Positions 1 to 19,800 of a stretch of 64,000 bases of DNA are shown piece by piece (the first letter of the stretch is position 1; each line of letters begins with the position of its first letter). The notes beneath the pieces were generated by a model that saw only the letters and a list, made by a program, of their open reading frames with translations, was not told the origin of the DNA and made no database searches. The position numbers and the translations under genes are program-made. The stretch comes from Euonymus europaeus (Eukaryota; Streptophyta; Magnoliopsida; Celastrales; Celastraceae): positions 21,426,902 to 21,490,901 of the forward strand of contig OY756965.1 of assembly GCA_963580455.1 (NCBI GenBank), written 5' to 3'.

Positions 1-202
1 ATGCAATGACGACATTCTATTGTACAATGTAATAACGTTGGGATATAAATCATTTTCGAAACAAGAAATCAATTTTCTGTTTTTTCTCAGTTTATATACC
101 ACCCCTCCCATAAGTTTATATAGAAAGTAATATTTGAATATCTTTAATAATATCTTAACAGAATAAAAGTATAAACTGATGTAAATGCTCAACCAAACAT
201 AT

Positions 203-351
203 ACTTAGACTCAATATCATACAAGCTGTGTATAATTCTTGTTTGTTTCCCACCTCGTCCATTCCAAGAATTTATTACTTAGACTCAATATCATACAAGC
301 TGTGTATAATTCTTATTTGTTTTCCAACCTCGGCCATCCCAAGAATTTATT
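203..351. repeat. two-copy tandem duplication, period 74 bp
   Basis: The segment starting ACTTAGACTCAATATCATAC at 203 recurs at 277 with a few substitutions, followed by matching text around CCAAGAATTTATT. This is a local tandem duplication in non-coding DNA with no sign of function. Confidence 0.85.
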
Positions 352-629
352 CACCAGAGTTGTTCACCAGAGAATGGGGTTAGCAGGCAGTTATCGTCAT
401 GCTGCTGTTGATGATTTAACTTTTAAGATGCGTTGAGAAGAAGCTGGAACAATACTGTTGCATATTTTCAAAATAACAGCTGTATTAAGATTAAGACGAC
501 TATTTGTAACTTTCGACATTTAACAGAAAAAATAAGAAAATGTTCCCAACAAGGACAATATCAAGAATATCATTCCCTTTTTCTCTCCTCGTTCCCTCTC
601 TTGATAGTGTGTTTGCAGTTAACATATAT

Positions 630-720
630 GCAGGAGGAGGAGGAAGAAAAAAAAAAAAGAGAATGGGGGTCAACAATCGAGGTGGGGGAGTCGGGGGAAG
701 GGGAAAAAAAAGGAGATTCG
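630..720 (+). other. homopurine tract with four G-runs
   Basis: About 90 bases are almost entirely A and G on the plus strand, with runs of four or five G near 664, 683, 693 and 700. The last three runs are tightly spaced and the first is about a dozen bases away. Such a tract could form a G-quadruplex or triplex, which is inference from composition only. Confidence 0.5.
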
Positions 721-1175
721 AAGCTAATTTCCTTCCCACAGTTCTTTTTGCGAGAAATATTTTCTGACAAATTACACCGAATTATAGTACACTCGCCACA
801 ACAGATGGCGTTTAACAGAATACAATTAGGATATGAAATCAAAGAATTACCAAAATCAGGCGACGGACTAACACACCAGTACTCAAAATTCCCCACCCAA
901 GTAACTGCTGTCGCTGAGTTAGAGCAGTCCCCCTGACTAAACTCCTACAAATTTTCATCATAGGGATAGAGATGAATGAAAGAATCGTTCCACGACTATT
1001 TCTCGTGTTTTGAAACCAATTGCTGTACTATCATCGCCACACTTTCTGGTCCATAAATCGTCCTATCACTGCCTCCTTCCAGGCAGTGTCCCAGTGGAGC
1101 AGCAGGAAACTAATTTATAATTGCCTTGTCTTGAAGCTTTCCTTCAAAAGAACAATATTATATTTACAATTAGTC

Positions 1176-10541
<9,366 letters not shown>

Positions 10542-11100
10542 GTTAGCTTACTCTAAAGTACTATCTTACTCATGCTTCTCTTGCAACCTCAACAAGGAAT
10601 CCCCAGCATTTCACTTCTATGTCCCCTGCACACATTCAAATTCTAATTAACCATCATCGATAACCAAATTCCACAAAACTAGCTTCAATTAACCAGAATG
10701 AAGCACCCTGAATCAAAACCAAAAAAAAAAAGGAAACTAATTTTATAGGGGAATCACACAATAGCCACAAAATTGATCAATCAAACAATTGCAAGAACCC
10801 CTAACTCACTTTCGACAATCTAATCGAAATCAAACCTGAAAACCCTAGAGAAACTGCGGGATTGAAAGCGAATAGATTGAGCAACCGCGGTCGACGAAGT
10901 CCAAGGGTCCAAATCGGCACGTGCGTCTCGAGTCTCGACACACTATTACACCAAAATAGGGCAAGAGATTGCTGAATCGCAAGGTGAAGATAGGGTATTT
11001 AACAAATTAGGAATTACAATTTAGAGAAAAATTAACAACAAAAATAAGAATAATTGTCGTTTCGAACAAAGAGAGGGAAATCCGGAAAATAATTGTTGCT
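10542..11100 (-). promoter_or_regulatory. 5' leader and promoter-proximal region of the HAC1-like gene
   Basis: Upstream of the start codon the gene strand shows a plausible leader intron, with a donor after TTTTCAG near 10837 and an acceptor after GATTCAG near 10711. A telo-box lies just upstream of that donor. No clear TATA box is visible, as is common for broadly expressed plant genes. The transcription start cannot be fixed from sequence. Confidence 0.4.
10840..10848 (-). promoter_or_regulatory. telo-box (AAACCCTAG) upstream of the HAC1-like gene
   Basis: The nine bases AAACCCTAG on the plus strand (CTAGGGTTT on the gene strand) sit about 300 bp upstream of the HAC1-like start, in its likely leader. 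Telo-boxes are a known element near the transcription start of many plant housekeeping genes. Similar elements precede the EPL1-like and MPP-alpha genes in this window. Confidence 0.6.
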
Positions 11101-12560
11101 TGGATTCCAGGATTCAATCGAAGCTCGAAGGATTTAGTTTTGGTCAAAAGCCACGATAAGAAGAAAAAATATGTGTACGTATGTTATACGTACATATACG
11201 CTAATATTAATAATTATAATCTCTTTTCTTTTTTTCAATATATATCATGTGTGGAAGTATATGATATCAATACATTATCATATAGAATGCGATAGGGAGG
11301 AATATCTTTCCGGTCAGATGGGAAACTTTTATGAGCACACTTCTCACGTTATGTGTTTAGGTCACATCTATTATCCAAAAGATAAATTTATTTGTGTAAT
11401 TTTCGATTATCAAAAAATTAAAAATAAAAGTAAATCTCAACTCAATTGGTTGCACATTGAGGACTCATTTGGTTACCCTTTTAATGTAATAGTAATAGTA
11501 ATAGTATTCGGATTATATTACAATGTTTGATAATAATTATAAATGGATTACAATTACTATCGCAATACATATTGGTTTATAAGTTAAAACTTTTGTCAAT
11601 TTATAACAATGTTGGCATTGGAACTTAATTACCATTGTTTTGGGTAATTTACAACCTAAAATATAACTATAATGTTGAATTAGAAGGCTAATTAGTAATG
11701 TTACCGTAATTTAATCAAGAATGAACCAATAACATTCATCACGTAATGTTACGTAATTTAATCAATAATGAACCAATAATATTCATCACGTAAGATTAAT
11801 CAATTAGACAAATAATCAAGTAAGTGAATTTTTATAAGTAAATGGTTACACTAAAAATTTTGCCTTGACATGTCATCTCTTAACTTTCATCCTGAATTTT
11901 AATTCTTTATTTTTTCGTATTAATCCAACATTTATTAAAGTGGCTAATGTAAACAAATCAAGAATATATATATATATATATATAATTTTGATGTAGTGCA
12001 TAAAAAACATTGAATTGAATTAGTGAATTCATGACTGGGTAAGTTTGTTTCATAATTGTATTTCATCGCTTTAAGCTGTCAAAAATATTGTACTTAAAAC
12101 TATGAAAAATGTTGTGTAAAAAGTTGTGGAGTCCACATCTTTAAGATGTATAAAATGATGTGAGGTGTTTGGTTCATTTTTCAGTTAGATTAATTTTATA
12201 GATAAATTCACAAAAAAAGTTGTTATAATAAAAAGTAATGAAGAACTTTTAATAAACATGTGGGTAATTATGTAATGTGATTGTAAAATACTATAGGCCC
12301 TATAGTTTTAAGCTGTGAAAAGATATAAGATGACAGCATTTCATTTTGCACACTTAAAGCAGTGGGACCCATAAATTTAAATTGTCTTTTTATTGCTTTT
12401 GGTTGACACAATATTTATGAGGGCCTCACAGTTTTAAACTGTGCAAAATATGAAACAAACAGTTTTAAACTATTAACAATCTCAAAATCTACCAGGAACA
12501 AGGAAAAAATTCATATTTTATTTTCAATAAAATATATTGTGAAGTGCTTACAGACTTATA
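11101..12560. other. AT-rich intergenic spacer, no gene seen
   Basis: No convincing coding frame. It holds a 47-bp tandem duplication (11705-11793), a TA microsatellite (about 11965-11985), and a stretch around 12040-12465 whose ends are weakly inverted (GTTTGTTTCATA and TATGAAACAAAC), which might be a decayed MITE. Confidence 0.6.
11705..11793. repeat. two-copy tandem repeat, period 47 bp
   Basis: The unit beginning CGTAATTTAATCA occurs at 11705 and 11752, each copy containing ATGAACCAATAA and ending in ATTCATCACGTAA. The two copies differ at only a few positions. Non-coding. Confidence 0.85.
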
Positions 12561-12575
12561 AACATTAAGAGATAT

Positions 12576-14004
12576 ACAAGGCAGTTCAAATTTATGGCGA
12601 GATGTGGCCAAGGCCGCGCCAAATCTTTATGAAGGCCAACAGGCTTTGGTTCGAAATGGTAAAAACACTTCCTTCTGGCTTGATGTTTGGGTGGGGGATG
12701 TCCCTTTAATAATGGTGGCTTTGAGGGAGATTAGTCTAGTGGAGAGATATTGGCCTATATGTAAGTATTGGGTGCAATGTCATGGCTGAAACTAGGCTAT
12801 GATAAACAATAAGGTTCCTACGCAGGTGGCCAATAAAATTGCTTCGTTCATTTTGTTGGAGGATGAAGAGGTGTTAGATGGTATTTGTTGGGCCTATCTA
12901 CAAATGGGTTGTTTTCAGTCACAACTGCTTATGTTATATCTAGCTGCTTCTCTCAGATTTTGCTTGGTAATATTTGGAAGGTAATATGGCGAATTCAAAA
13001 TCCTCAACGAGTACAAAATTTCTTAGGGTTGGTTGCTCATAAGAAAATCATGTGTAATGCTAAATGGGGAAGGAGGGGCTCTACAAATGATGTGTCTTGC
13101 AAGGCTTGCAATAGAGTGTTAGAAGATATTAATCATGCGCTTTGCATATGCCCCAAAGCCGCTCAAATTTGGCAATGCCTCTTGCTTGCAAGAGAAGTTC
13201 ACATTCACCATGCTATGTGTTTTGATGACTGGGTGTCCCATAATTTGAGCTTAAAATGGCAGGATAATAATTCTTCTGAGTGGAATGCTATGTTTGCTCA
13301 TGTTGTTTGGTGGTTATGGAGATAGAGGAATGGAGTAGTTTTTAGCAATGGTGACCCTTTTCTATTTTTTAAAGCAATTGGTTGCATAAATCTATGTTGG
13401 AAATTGAGCAGGCATCTAAGCAATTGAGCTTTGTGCAGGGCAACAGTAAGTCTAAGAGTATTAGGCTAATAGCTTGGGCTCCCCCACCTCCTGAGTGGGT
13501 TACATTGAATTCAGATAGTTGTTTCAAGAGTAGTATCGACATGGCTGCTTGTGGTGGTGTAATTCGAGATGATATGGGTAGGTGGTAGCTTGATTATACT
13601 GGTAACATTTGTTATTGTCAAGCTGTGGAAGCAGAGCTTTGGGGAGTGATACATGTTCTCCAGTTGGCATGGGAGCATGGGCAATGCAAAATAGGGGCAT
13701 CCTTATGCAGAGGTGTCCTATTCTAACTTGATTGAGCTATGCAGAGTTCTCTTACAAAAGAACTAAGAAGTTCGTGTGCAGCATGTCTATAGAGAGCGAA
13801 ATTGCATTGTTGATTTTCTAGCCAATGAAGCTTTGCTTCATGATTTTGGCTTACGTGTGCTTCATGCTCCGCCATCTGCTTTGTTGAAATTTTTATGGGA
13901 AGATAATGCTAGGGTTAGCTGGCCTCGTTTAGTTGGGGACAATCTTGAGTGAGATGTAGTGTTTTGCGGGTTAATCTCCTCCCTTGTGACCGAAAGAAAA
14001 AAAA
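12576..14004 (+). mobile_element. 5'-truncated L1-type LINE with target-site duplication
   Basis: Only the 3' part of an L1-type non-LTR retrotransposon remains. The plus strand encodes, in several broken frames, the WRDV...NGKNTSFWLDVWVGD region that follows the RT domain, a zf-RVT-like segment (about 13050-13200, with CKACNRVLEDINHALCICP), and an RNase H start (about 13490-13590, PEWVTLNSDSCFKSS...GGVIRDDMG), then more RNase H-like coding to about 13950. There are several stops and frameshifts, and the RT domain is absent. The element ends in an A-rich tail (about 13994-14006). It is flanked by AACATTAAGAGATAT (12561-12575) and AACATTATGAGATAT (14005-14019), a 15-bp target-site duplication with one mismatch. 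This fits target-primed insertion with 5' truncation and moderate age. Confidence 0.9.
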
Positions 14005-14019
14005 AACATTATGAGATAT

Positions 14020-14730
14020 GAAACCCTAATTGAAAAGGAAAAAAAAGCAAATCATATAGTTTAGTTTATTTTCCAATAAAAAATTTCATAAAATTATTTC
14101 ACAAAGTTATTTTTAACCTTAATTTATATCTTCATTACCTACTAGACGTTACACATATTTACTATGATATGAGAGGGTGTAGTAGTATTTAAATCCTTAA
14201 AATTGCACTTTCAGTTTATTTCTACCCCAAATAATTACGATTAAGAATATAAACATATAGGTAGTCATAAAAACTATTTATCAATTTTTGTCATTTTATA
14301 TAGGAATATCACGTATAATATTTTATTCTTAAAATCTTATCTGAATATGAAAATAATTAAATGGAGCAATCGTTATCTTGATCTTTTTTCGTACTTTAAT
14401 TTACCTACACCTTATTGACATAAAACTAATTTGAAACTATAGTCTCTTAAATGAACAATATGATTAAAAAATTAATGTCAAAATTAAAAGAATGTGTGGC
14501 TGGCATGTGGCTCTAGAGATGTAAGATAGGCAGGCCCAAAGCCCGTTGACCGAAGTCAACGGAAATACAGCTTCCTTCACATATTTTTTCAACGCAAAAA
14601 CGTGTTTGCAAGAGCCGTGACTAGCAAGGTTCAAACTTCAAACGACAAAATCTTCTGCTCCAAATCTGGCTTTGGAACCAGGACCAACTCCCCAAGCTTC
14701 ATCTTTGCAGAACGATCTCTCTATTTTTTG
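14020..14730. other. AT-rich spacer, no gene seen
   Basis: No coding frame of note on either strand. The segment separates the plus-strand LINE 3' end from the minus-strand LINE fragment. I see nothing else in it. Confidence 0.6.
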
Positions 14731-14734
14731 AGAA

Positions 14735-15290
14735 GAAACGAAATGAATCAAAGGCTATTACATCCCCCTGCATAGAGGGATCGAATAGAATGGGGAACAT
14801 CACTAAGGATGATACATTTAGACATAGATGAACACCCTAATTGAGCTAAAGCATCAGCAATGCGGTTTCCATCTCTAGAAGTATGGGATATAAATGAGAA
14901 ATTAGATAACATATGTTAGATCGTATCCAGAATGTGGCCGTAGACTCAAAAGGATGGCCGGCCTCTCTGAATTCCTCGAACAATTACAAGAGCATCACCT
15001 CCAAGGGCCAAATCTGATATACCTAGATCAGAAGCCAATTGAACTCCAAATAGAAAAGTAAGACCTTCAATGGTTGAAGGCCGAGTGAACTCTCATGAAA
15101 CCTGAAGCAATCACTCTTCCCATATGATACCAAGAAATTCACCCACACCTCCGTTGACAGCACCAAGTCTCCAACTGCCATCCACATTAGCTTTGATCTC
15201 ACCAGGAGGCGGCGGCAGCAAAGAAGAAACTATTGAGTTTGGAAGCTGGCTGTCAGGGTTGGCAGACCTACTTTAAAAATAACAAAACAT
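14735..15290 (-). mobile_element. degenerate LINE 3' fragment (RNase H domain)
   Basis: Read on the minus strand, about 15215-14760 encodes fragments of a retrotransposon RNase H domain: PPGEIKANVDGSW at the N-terminal end and GNRIADALAQLGCSS near the C-terminal end. These match the usual KxNxDGS start and the xxNxxADxLA end of the plant LINE RNase H family. Frames are interrupted. The 3' end on this strand runs into a short A-run near 14733. It is a relic and cannot be active. I could not identify its target-site duplication. Confidence 0.75.
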
Positions 15291-16420
15291 GGCAAAGTTG
15301 CTCATAATTATACAGCCTGCATACAAACTGTAGCCAAAACTTTTCTACCCAAAGAAAGAACGGCTTCCAGAAGAGTCACGACTAGCTCAGGGCACACATT
15401 CTAACTATTCTGGTGCATCACAAATGACTAAACCAAATGAAGTTTAATTCATAATTCTTCTGATCAATCTGAACACGTCATTCGTTCAAAAGAAAGAGGC
15501 TTGCAACCAAAATCTTGCGATCCAGCAGCATTCTGGCAAGCAACACCAGCAACTAAATACACAAGTCCTTTATGAGCACCAAGGGTCTTCCAAATCAATT
15601 GGACTCCTCAATATCACTAGGTTTATATAATAATATAATATTTACAAAAAAAAGAGCTCTAAAATACTTTAAAAAGGGAAAAAGAAGCCAAAGGACCATG
15701 GATTGTCCAACTCAAAAGATGAACTCGTGTCAGTAGTTAAAATAGAGACTAAAAAATACATACTCATAAAAAAAAATTCAAAATTCATTAAAGCCCTCGT
15801 CTCAAAATTTTAAATGTTTTCATCACAACACTCCAGACATATGTCATTCTTCCTTTCTCTAGCTACAGATGTACCTCAGAAAACTACGTTAAAGACTAGA
15901 TTAAGGCAGTAACAAGTGCCACTCACGATCCTAAACCCCAATAGACATCAAATTGACTTACAACCTTCAAGAAGTTTCAATGACTCGGTGAGTGATATCG
16001 GCGAAAAAAGACGTAATTGTATTAATTGGATCTCTCCTCTTAAATAAGTCACTGCTCCTCATAGAAAAATATTAGCAAATAGCCAGCACAAAAGCTGAAA
16101 ATAGCTATGTAAGATGTCTCAAACTTGCGAAACATTATAATATAACTCACCTTGAAAGAGAAAATGGCTCTGTGGTTATCCTTTCGGCTTTCCACAAGAA
16201 CCAATGACCTGCTTTTTCAGTGACTCCAGAAGGAAGGCTGCCTACACCTCATTAGTAGCCCAAAGGGTTTTTCCCCACCAGAGCAGCATAGAGTGGAGCA
16301 AAGGACATCAACACCAAAATATATCTAAACACATTCCAAATTCCAAGAAAATTTTCATATGATGATACTGTGGACTCAGAGAGGGCCACACTTTAGGTTA
16401 TACCTCAATGCAAATGATCA
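15291..16420. other. spacer downstream of the EPL1-like gene, no gene seen
   Basis: AT-rich DNA with only short open frames. It may continue the LINE relic at its left side, but I could not recognise further coding motifs. Confidence 0.5.
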
Positions 16421-16424
16421 TTGG

Positions 16425-16565
16425 TAAACAACACCCGTGCACAAGGCTCCCGTAGCGGATAAGGTCAGGACATGCAAGATGTGGCCAACCTTACCCATTA
16501 CCCATAATATGAGGAGAGATTGTTTCTAAGAATTGAAGCAGTAACCCTACTGGGCCACATGTTTG
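16425..16565 (+). mobile_element. SINE-like copy 1
   Basis: The stretch with GTGCACAAGGCTCCCG, then a G-rich GGTCAGG segment, CCAACCTTACCCATTACCC and GAGAGATTGTTTCTAAG matches the layout of a widespread plant SINE (Au-SINE-like: GCACAAGGCTCCC, GTACGCAGCCTTACC, AGAGGTTGTTTCC). It resembles the copy at about 26453-26612 in the same order and orientation. It is too diverged to fix its ends or target-site duplication. The family assignment is from memory of such elements. Confidence 0.55.
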
Positions 16566-16839
16566 CTTGTATTCTTATGTAAAAATAAATGCATGCAGAG
16601 AGAGAGAGAGAGCCCATGACATTAATGTTGATGCTAAAAAGTAAATATGATACATGAGGGTGCAGCTTCCAGCCATAGCCTAAAAAACCCATGACTAGGC
16701 CAACAAAAATATTCACTTCCCCACTACCCCAACCAAAGTTTTGAGTTGTCCTGCTGTATAGCTAGAATCAATGCCAAGGTAAATCTTTTCCAAAGGGTTT
16801 TATGTCAAAGCTGGAGGCAGGAGAATACAATTATCCACT

Positions 16840-19800
16840 TCAACTGTAGGTATAAGGACGGGCTCGTGGTGGTATGTAAACAGAGTTACCAGAATCAATA
16901 GGACTTTGCAAAAATGGATTCCATCTATCAAATATTATACGCCCTCCTCGGCCAATTCGTCCATGAAATCTATAAGGTGGGGTAGAAGCACCGTTATTTG
17001 TTGAACAATCCAATGGCGGTACAATGCCTGCTGCTGCCAATTTTTCTGGAACGAGGGGTTTTGTGAACAACAAAACTGGTTCAAGAGGATCCTGCAACAA
17101 CCAAAAGTACTATTTAGAAATGCAAGTGATATTCAACCGTAAAGAAAATGCAGCATAAGAGTAAAATGGTTTGATGTCTAGAGAATGTAAGACCCATATG
17201 AGATGCTTGAAAAGAAAAAAAATCAAAAAGAATACAAAAAAAAGGAAAAGATTGGGCTTAAAAGGGAACGGACAGTGGAGTATCTAGTCTTGGCATGATG
17301 ATATGAACAGTTTCTTCAAAAACACAGTTCTCAGATCTTTATTGGTTGACTAGGAGAAGTATGCCTTGGCACTTTCTCATTAAATCCTTACAAATAGAGG
17401 TATGATATGGAATGTTAACTAAAATTACTCCGCATGTAATTAGAAATGTGAATGTCCACCAGTTCTTTTAATTGTTGTTAGAGGGCATTCCATATATTAA
17501 AGGCAAGATGGAAACATGATAAACGTGACGTACTGGAGCAACAAGTTTCCAAGGGAACTGGAAAACCAATGCTACTTCAAAGTAGTTAGTGAGTACAAAA
17601 GAACTTCATATGATTAGTTTTCTGTGGTTCTTGTTGTGCAAGTAATTCTTCACATAGGATGGCACACCTATGGTGCACTTTTAGTTTTTTTTTTTTTTTT
17701 CCAGAGGAAAAGGGTAGAGCAGTTAACTTTCTGAGACATTTCATATGTGACCAAGGTGATAGTGAACCAGTAATGTTTCTACAAGTAATAGAAATCACTC
17801 AAAAAATAGCTAATAGTAATCATATGTTTTTTATGGTTATAGGTTAGGGGAGAGGGAGCGACAGAAGGGAGTTTTCAATTTGGCACAATGACATATTTTT
17901 ACCAATTTATGGAGCCACCCATGAGGTGTATGCCGCCGCCTAAATTCTTGTTTCATGCCTCCTGCAGGAACCATGAGCAAGTTGGAATCTGTTAAAGGGA
18001 GGTTGGGAGGTACAGCATGTCGCATGCGTGGACGACTGTTGGCAAGGTCATCTGAGTCCACATATTCATCCTCACTTGAGCCAAACTTGCAAGAAGCTGA
18101 AGGATATCCAGGAAAAGCCAAGCTATCCTCAAGAAGCTCAGTTTCATGCTAAATGCATAAACAAAAGTCAGGCACCATAATGATATATTTTCAATCAAAA
18201 TAAACTTCAAACACATACTTCTTACCCATACTGCCACCCACACCATTGGTTGGACAAGAAATAACCATTAAGAGGGAGACAAAGAAAAGAAAAAGGATCC
18301 AACTAAAAAATATTGCCTGCCTAAAGTAGAGTAAAATAAGAATAGGCATGGTGAATGACGGTATATGAAAAGATTAGGGCTTGGAGCAAGCAATTACGAT
18401 ATTTAGAGAATTCTTCAATAATCTAATAAAAATAAGCCCCATGCAACATTCCTCACCAATGCTACCTAATGCATGGATAGGGAACCTCTGCTTCATGCTA
18501 ACCCTAATGCCTAGAAACAGGAGTGACCATCATCACGTGTCGTATAGCTGGCCTATAGAATTTTCACTTCAACCTTAAAGGAATGCCCCGGTCACATAAA
18601 ATCCAGAATGCATTCATCTCCTCCATCCACCCGTTTTTAATCCTATTAGCTAAATTTTCACTAATACATTCGTCATCTTGGAAAATTGAACCAATATATT
18701 TAAAAATTATACTGTGTTACTTCCCTCTCATTTAATTGAATCGTTTGTTTGCTCTCTTGTTTGTCATTACTAAGCTGACATTTCATATATTATATTTGTC
18801 TTAATTTAAATCTTTTAGACTCTAAGGCTTGCCTCCACATCTCGAGCTTTAAGTTAAGTCTCAATATTGTCTCATCCACTATAATTATATTATCACAAAA
18901 TATGCACCTAGGCACCTCAAATTGGATATGTCATGTGAGTTCATCTATCACTATATAACAAATAGGAACGGGTCATAGTACCAATCTACGGTGCAATAGG
19001 GCAAACTTATTGTGATAGAAAAATATCTTGTAACTCCTTCATTAGTTCTAACACTAGCCAGTACTCCTTCATACACATCCTTGATGATACTAATAATGTA
19101 ATATAACAAATCAGGACACCTCTCTTCTCTAAAATTTACCACATCATATTTCTTCTTCAAGTCCATAAATACTAAATGTAGGTCTTTTTCTTTCTTCTAT
19201 ATACAAGTCCCTTTAATATAAATATCGCCTCCATTGTGGATCACCACAGCATAAAATTAATTTGGTTTTCAGAAATTGTAGACACCTATCTCAATCTTTG
19301 TTCCACCACGTTTTTCCAAAGTTTCAATGCATGGCTGATGAGGACAGGGATCTACAGGTCTTTAAGAGGAAAGGTAGAGGGTAAATGAGTCTTTTTATTA
19401 ATGTAAGGTAGAGGTTAGAATAAAAGTGGTGTTGTTTGTTAGCAGTGGTGTCGAGGTTTTTATTCTGAAAAAGGTTGTATTGTTCTCATTTTATAATATT
19501 GAATTGCACTCTAATCTCTATTTGAGAGGGTTAGTTCATAACAATGGCGAATAAGCTTGATGCTCCTATAATTGTTACGACTTTGGATCACTTTTGTTCT
19601 TGTATATAGCTACTATAGTGCTTCTCCTCCATTCATCAGGCATCCTACGGGTCTTAATAATTTGATTAAATAACTTAATAAGTGATACTATACCTACACC
19701 TCCTATGCATTTCCACACTTTATATGGAATTCCATGGAAGTCCCATGGCTTTACCCCTTTTCATTCTCCTTAAGGATTCTTTCACCCTAATACATCTTAT

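Larger units (their letters stand above)
1..1175. other. 3' flank of the HAC1-like gene, no gene seen
   Basis: This stretch lies downstream of the minus-strand HAC1-like stop codon, so its right part probably holds that gene's 3' UTR. Open frames here on both strands are short, low-complexity and resemble no family I know. The only structures I see are a tandem duplication (203-351) and a purine-rich, G-run-rich tract (about 630-720). Confidence 0.6.

Noticed and set aside
433..936. 167-residue open frame on the plus strand
   Set aside because: It spans a homopurine tract, has a low-complexity Glu/Lys middle and no recognisable domain; overlapping frames of similar length exist on the other strand.
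12040..12465. Candidate MITE with weak GTTTGTTTCATA inverted ends
   Set aside because: The match is short and imperfect and no duplication flanks it; mentioned only in the spacer entry.
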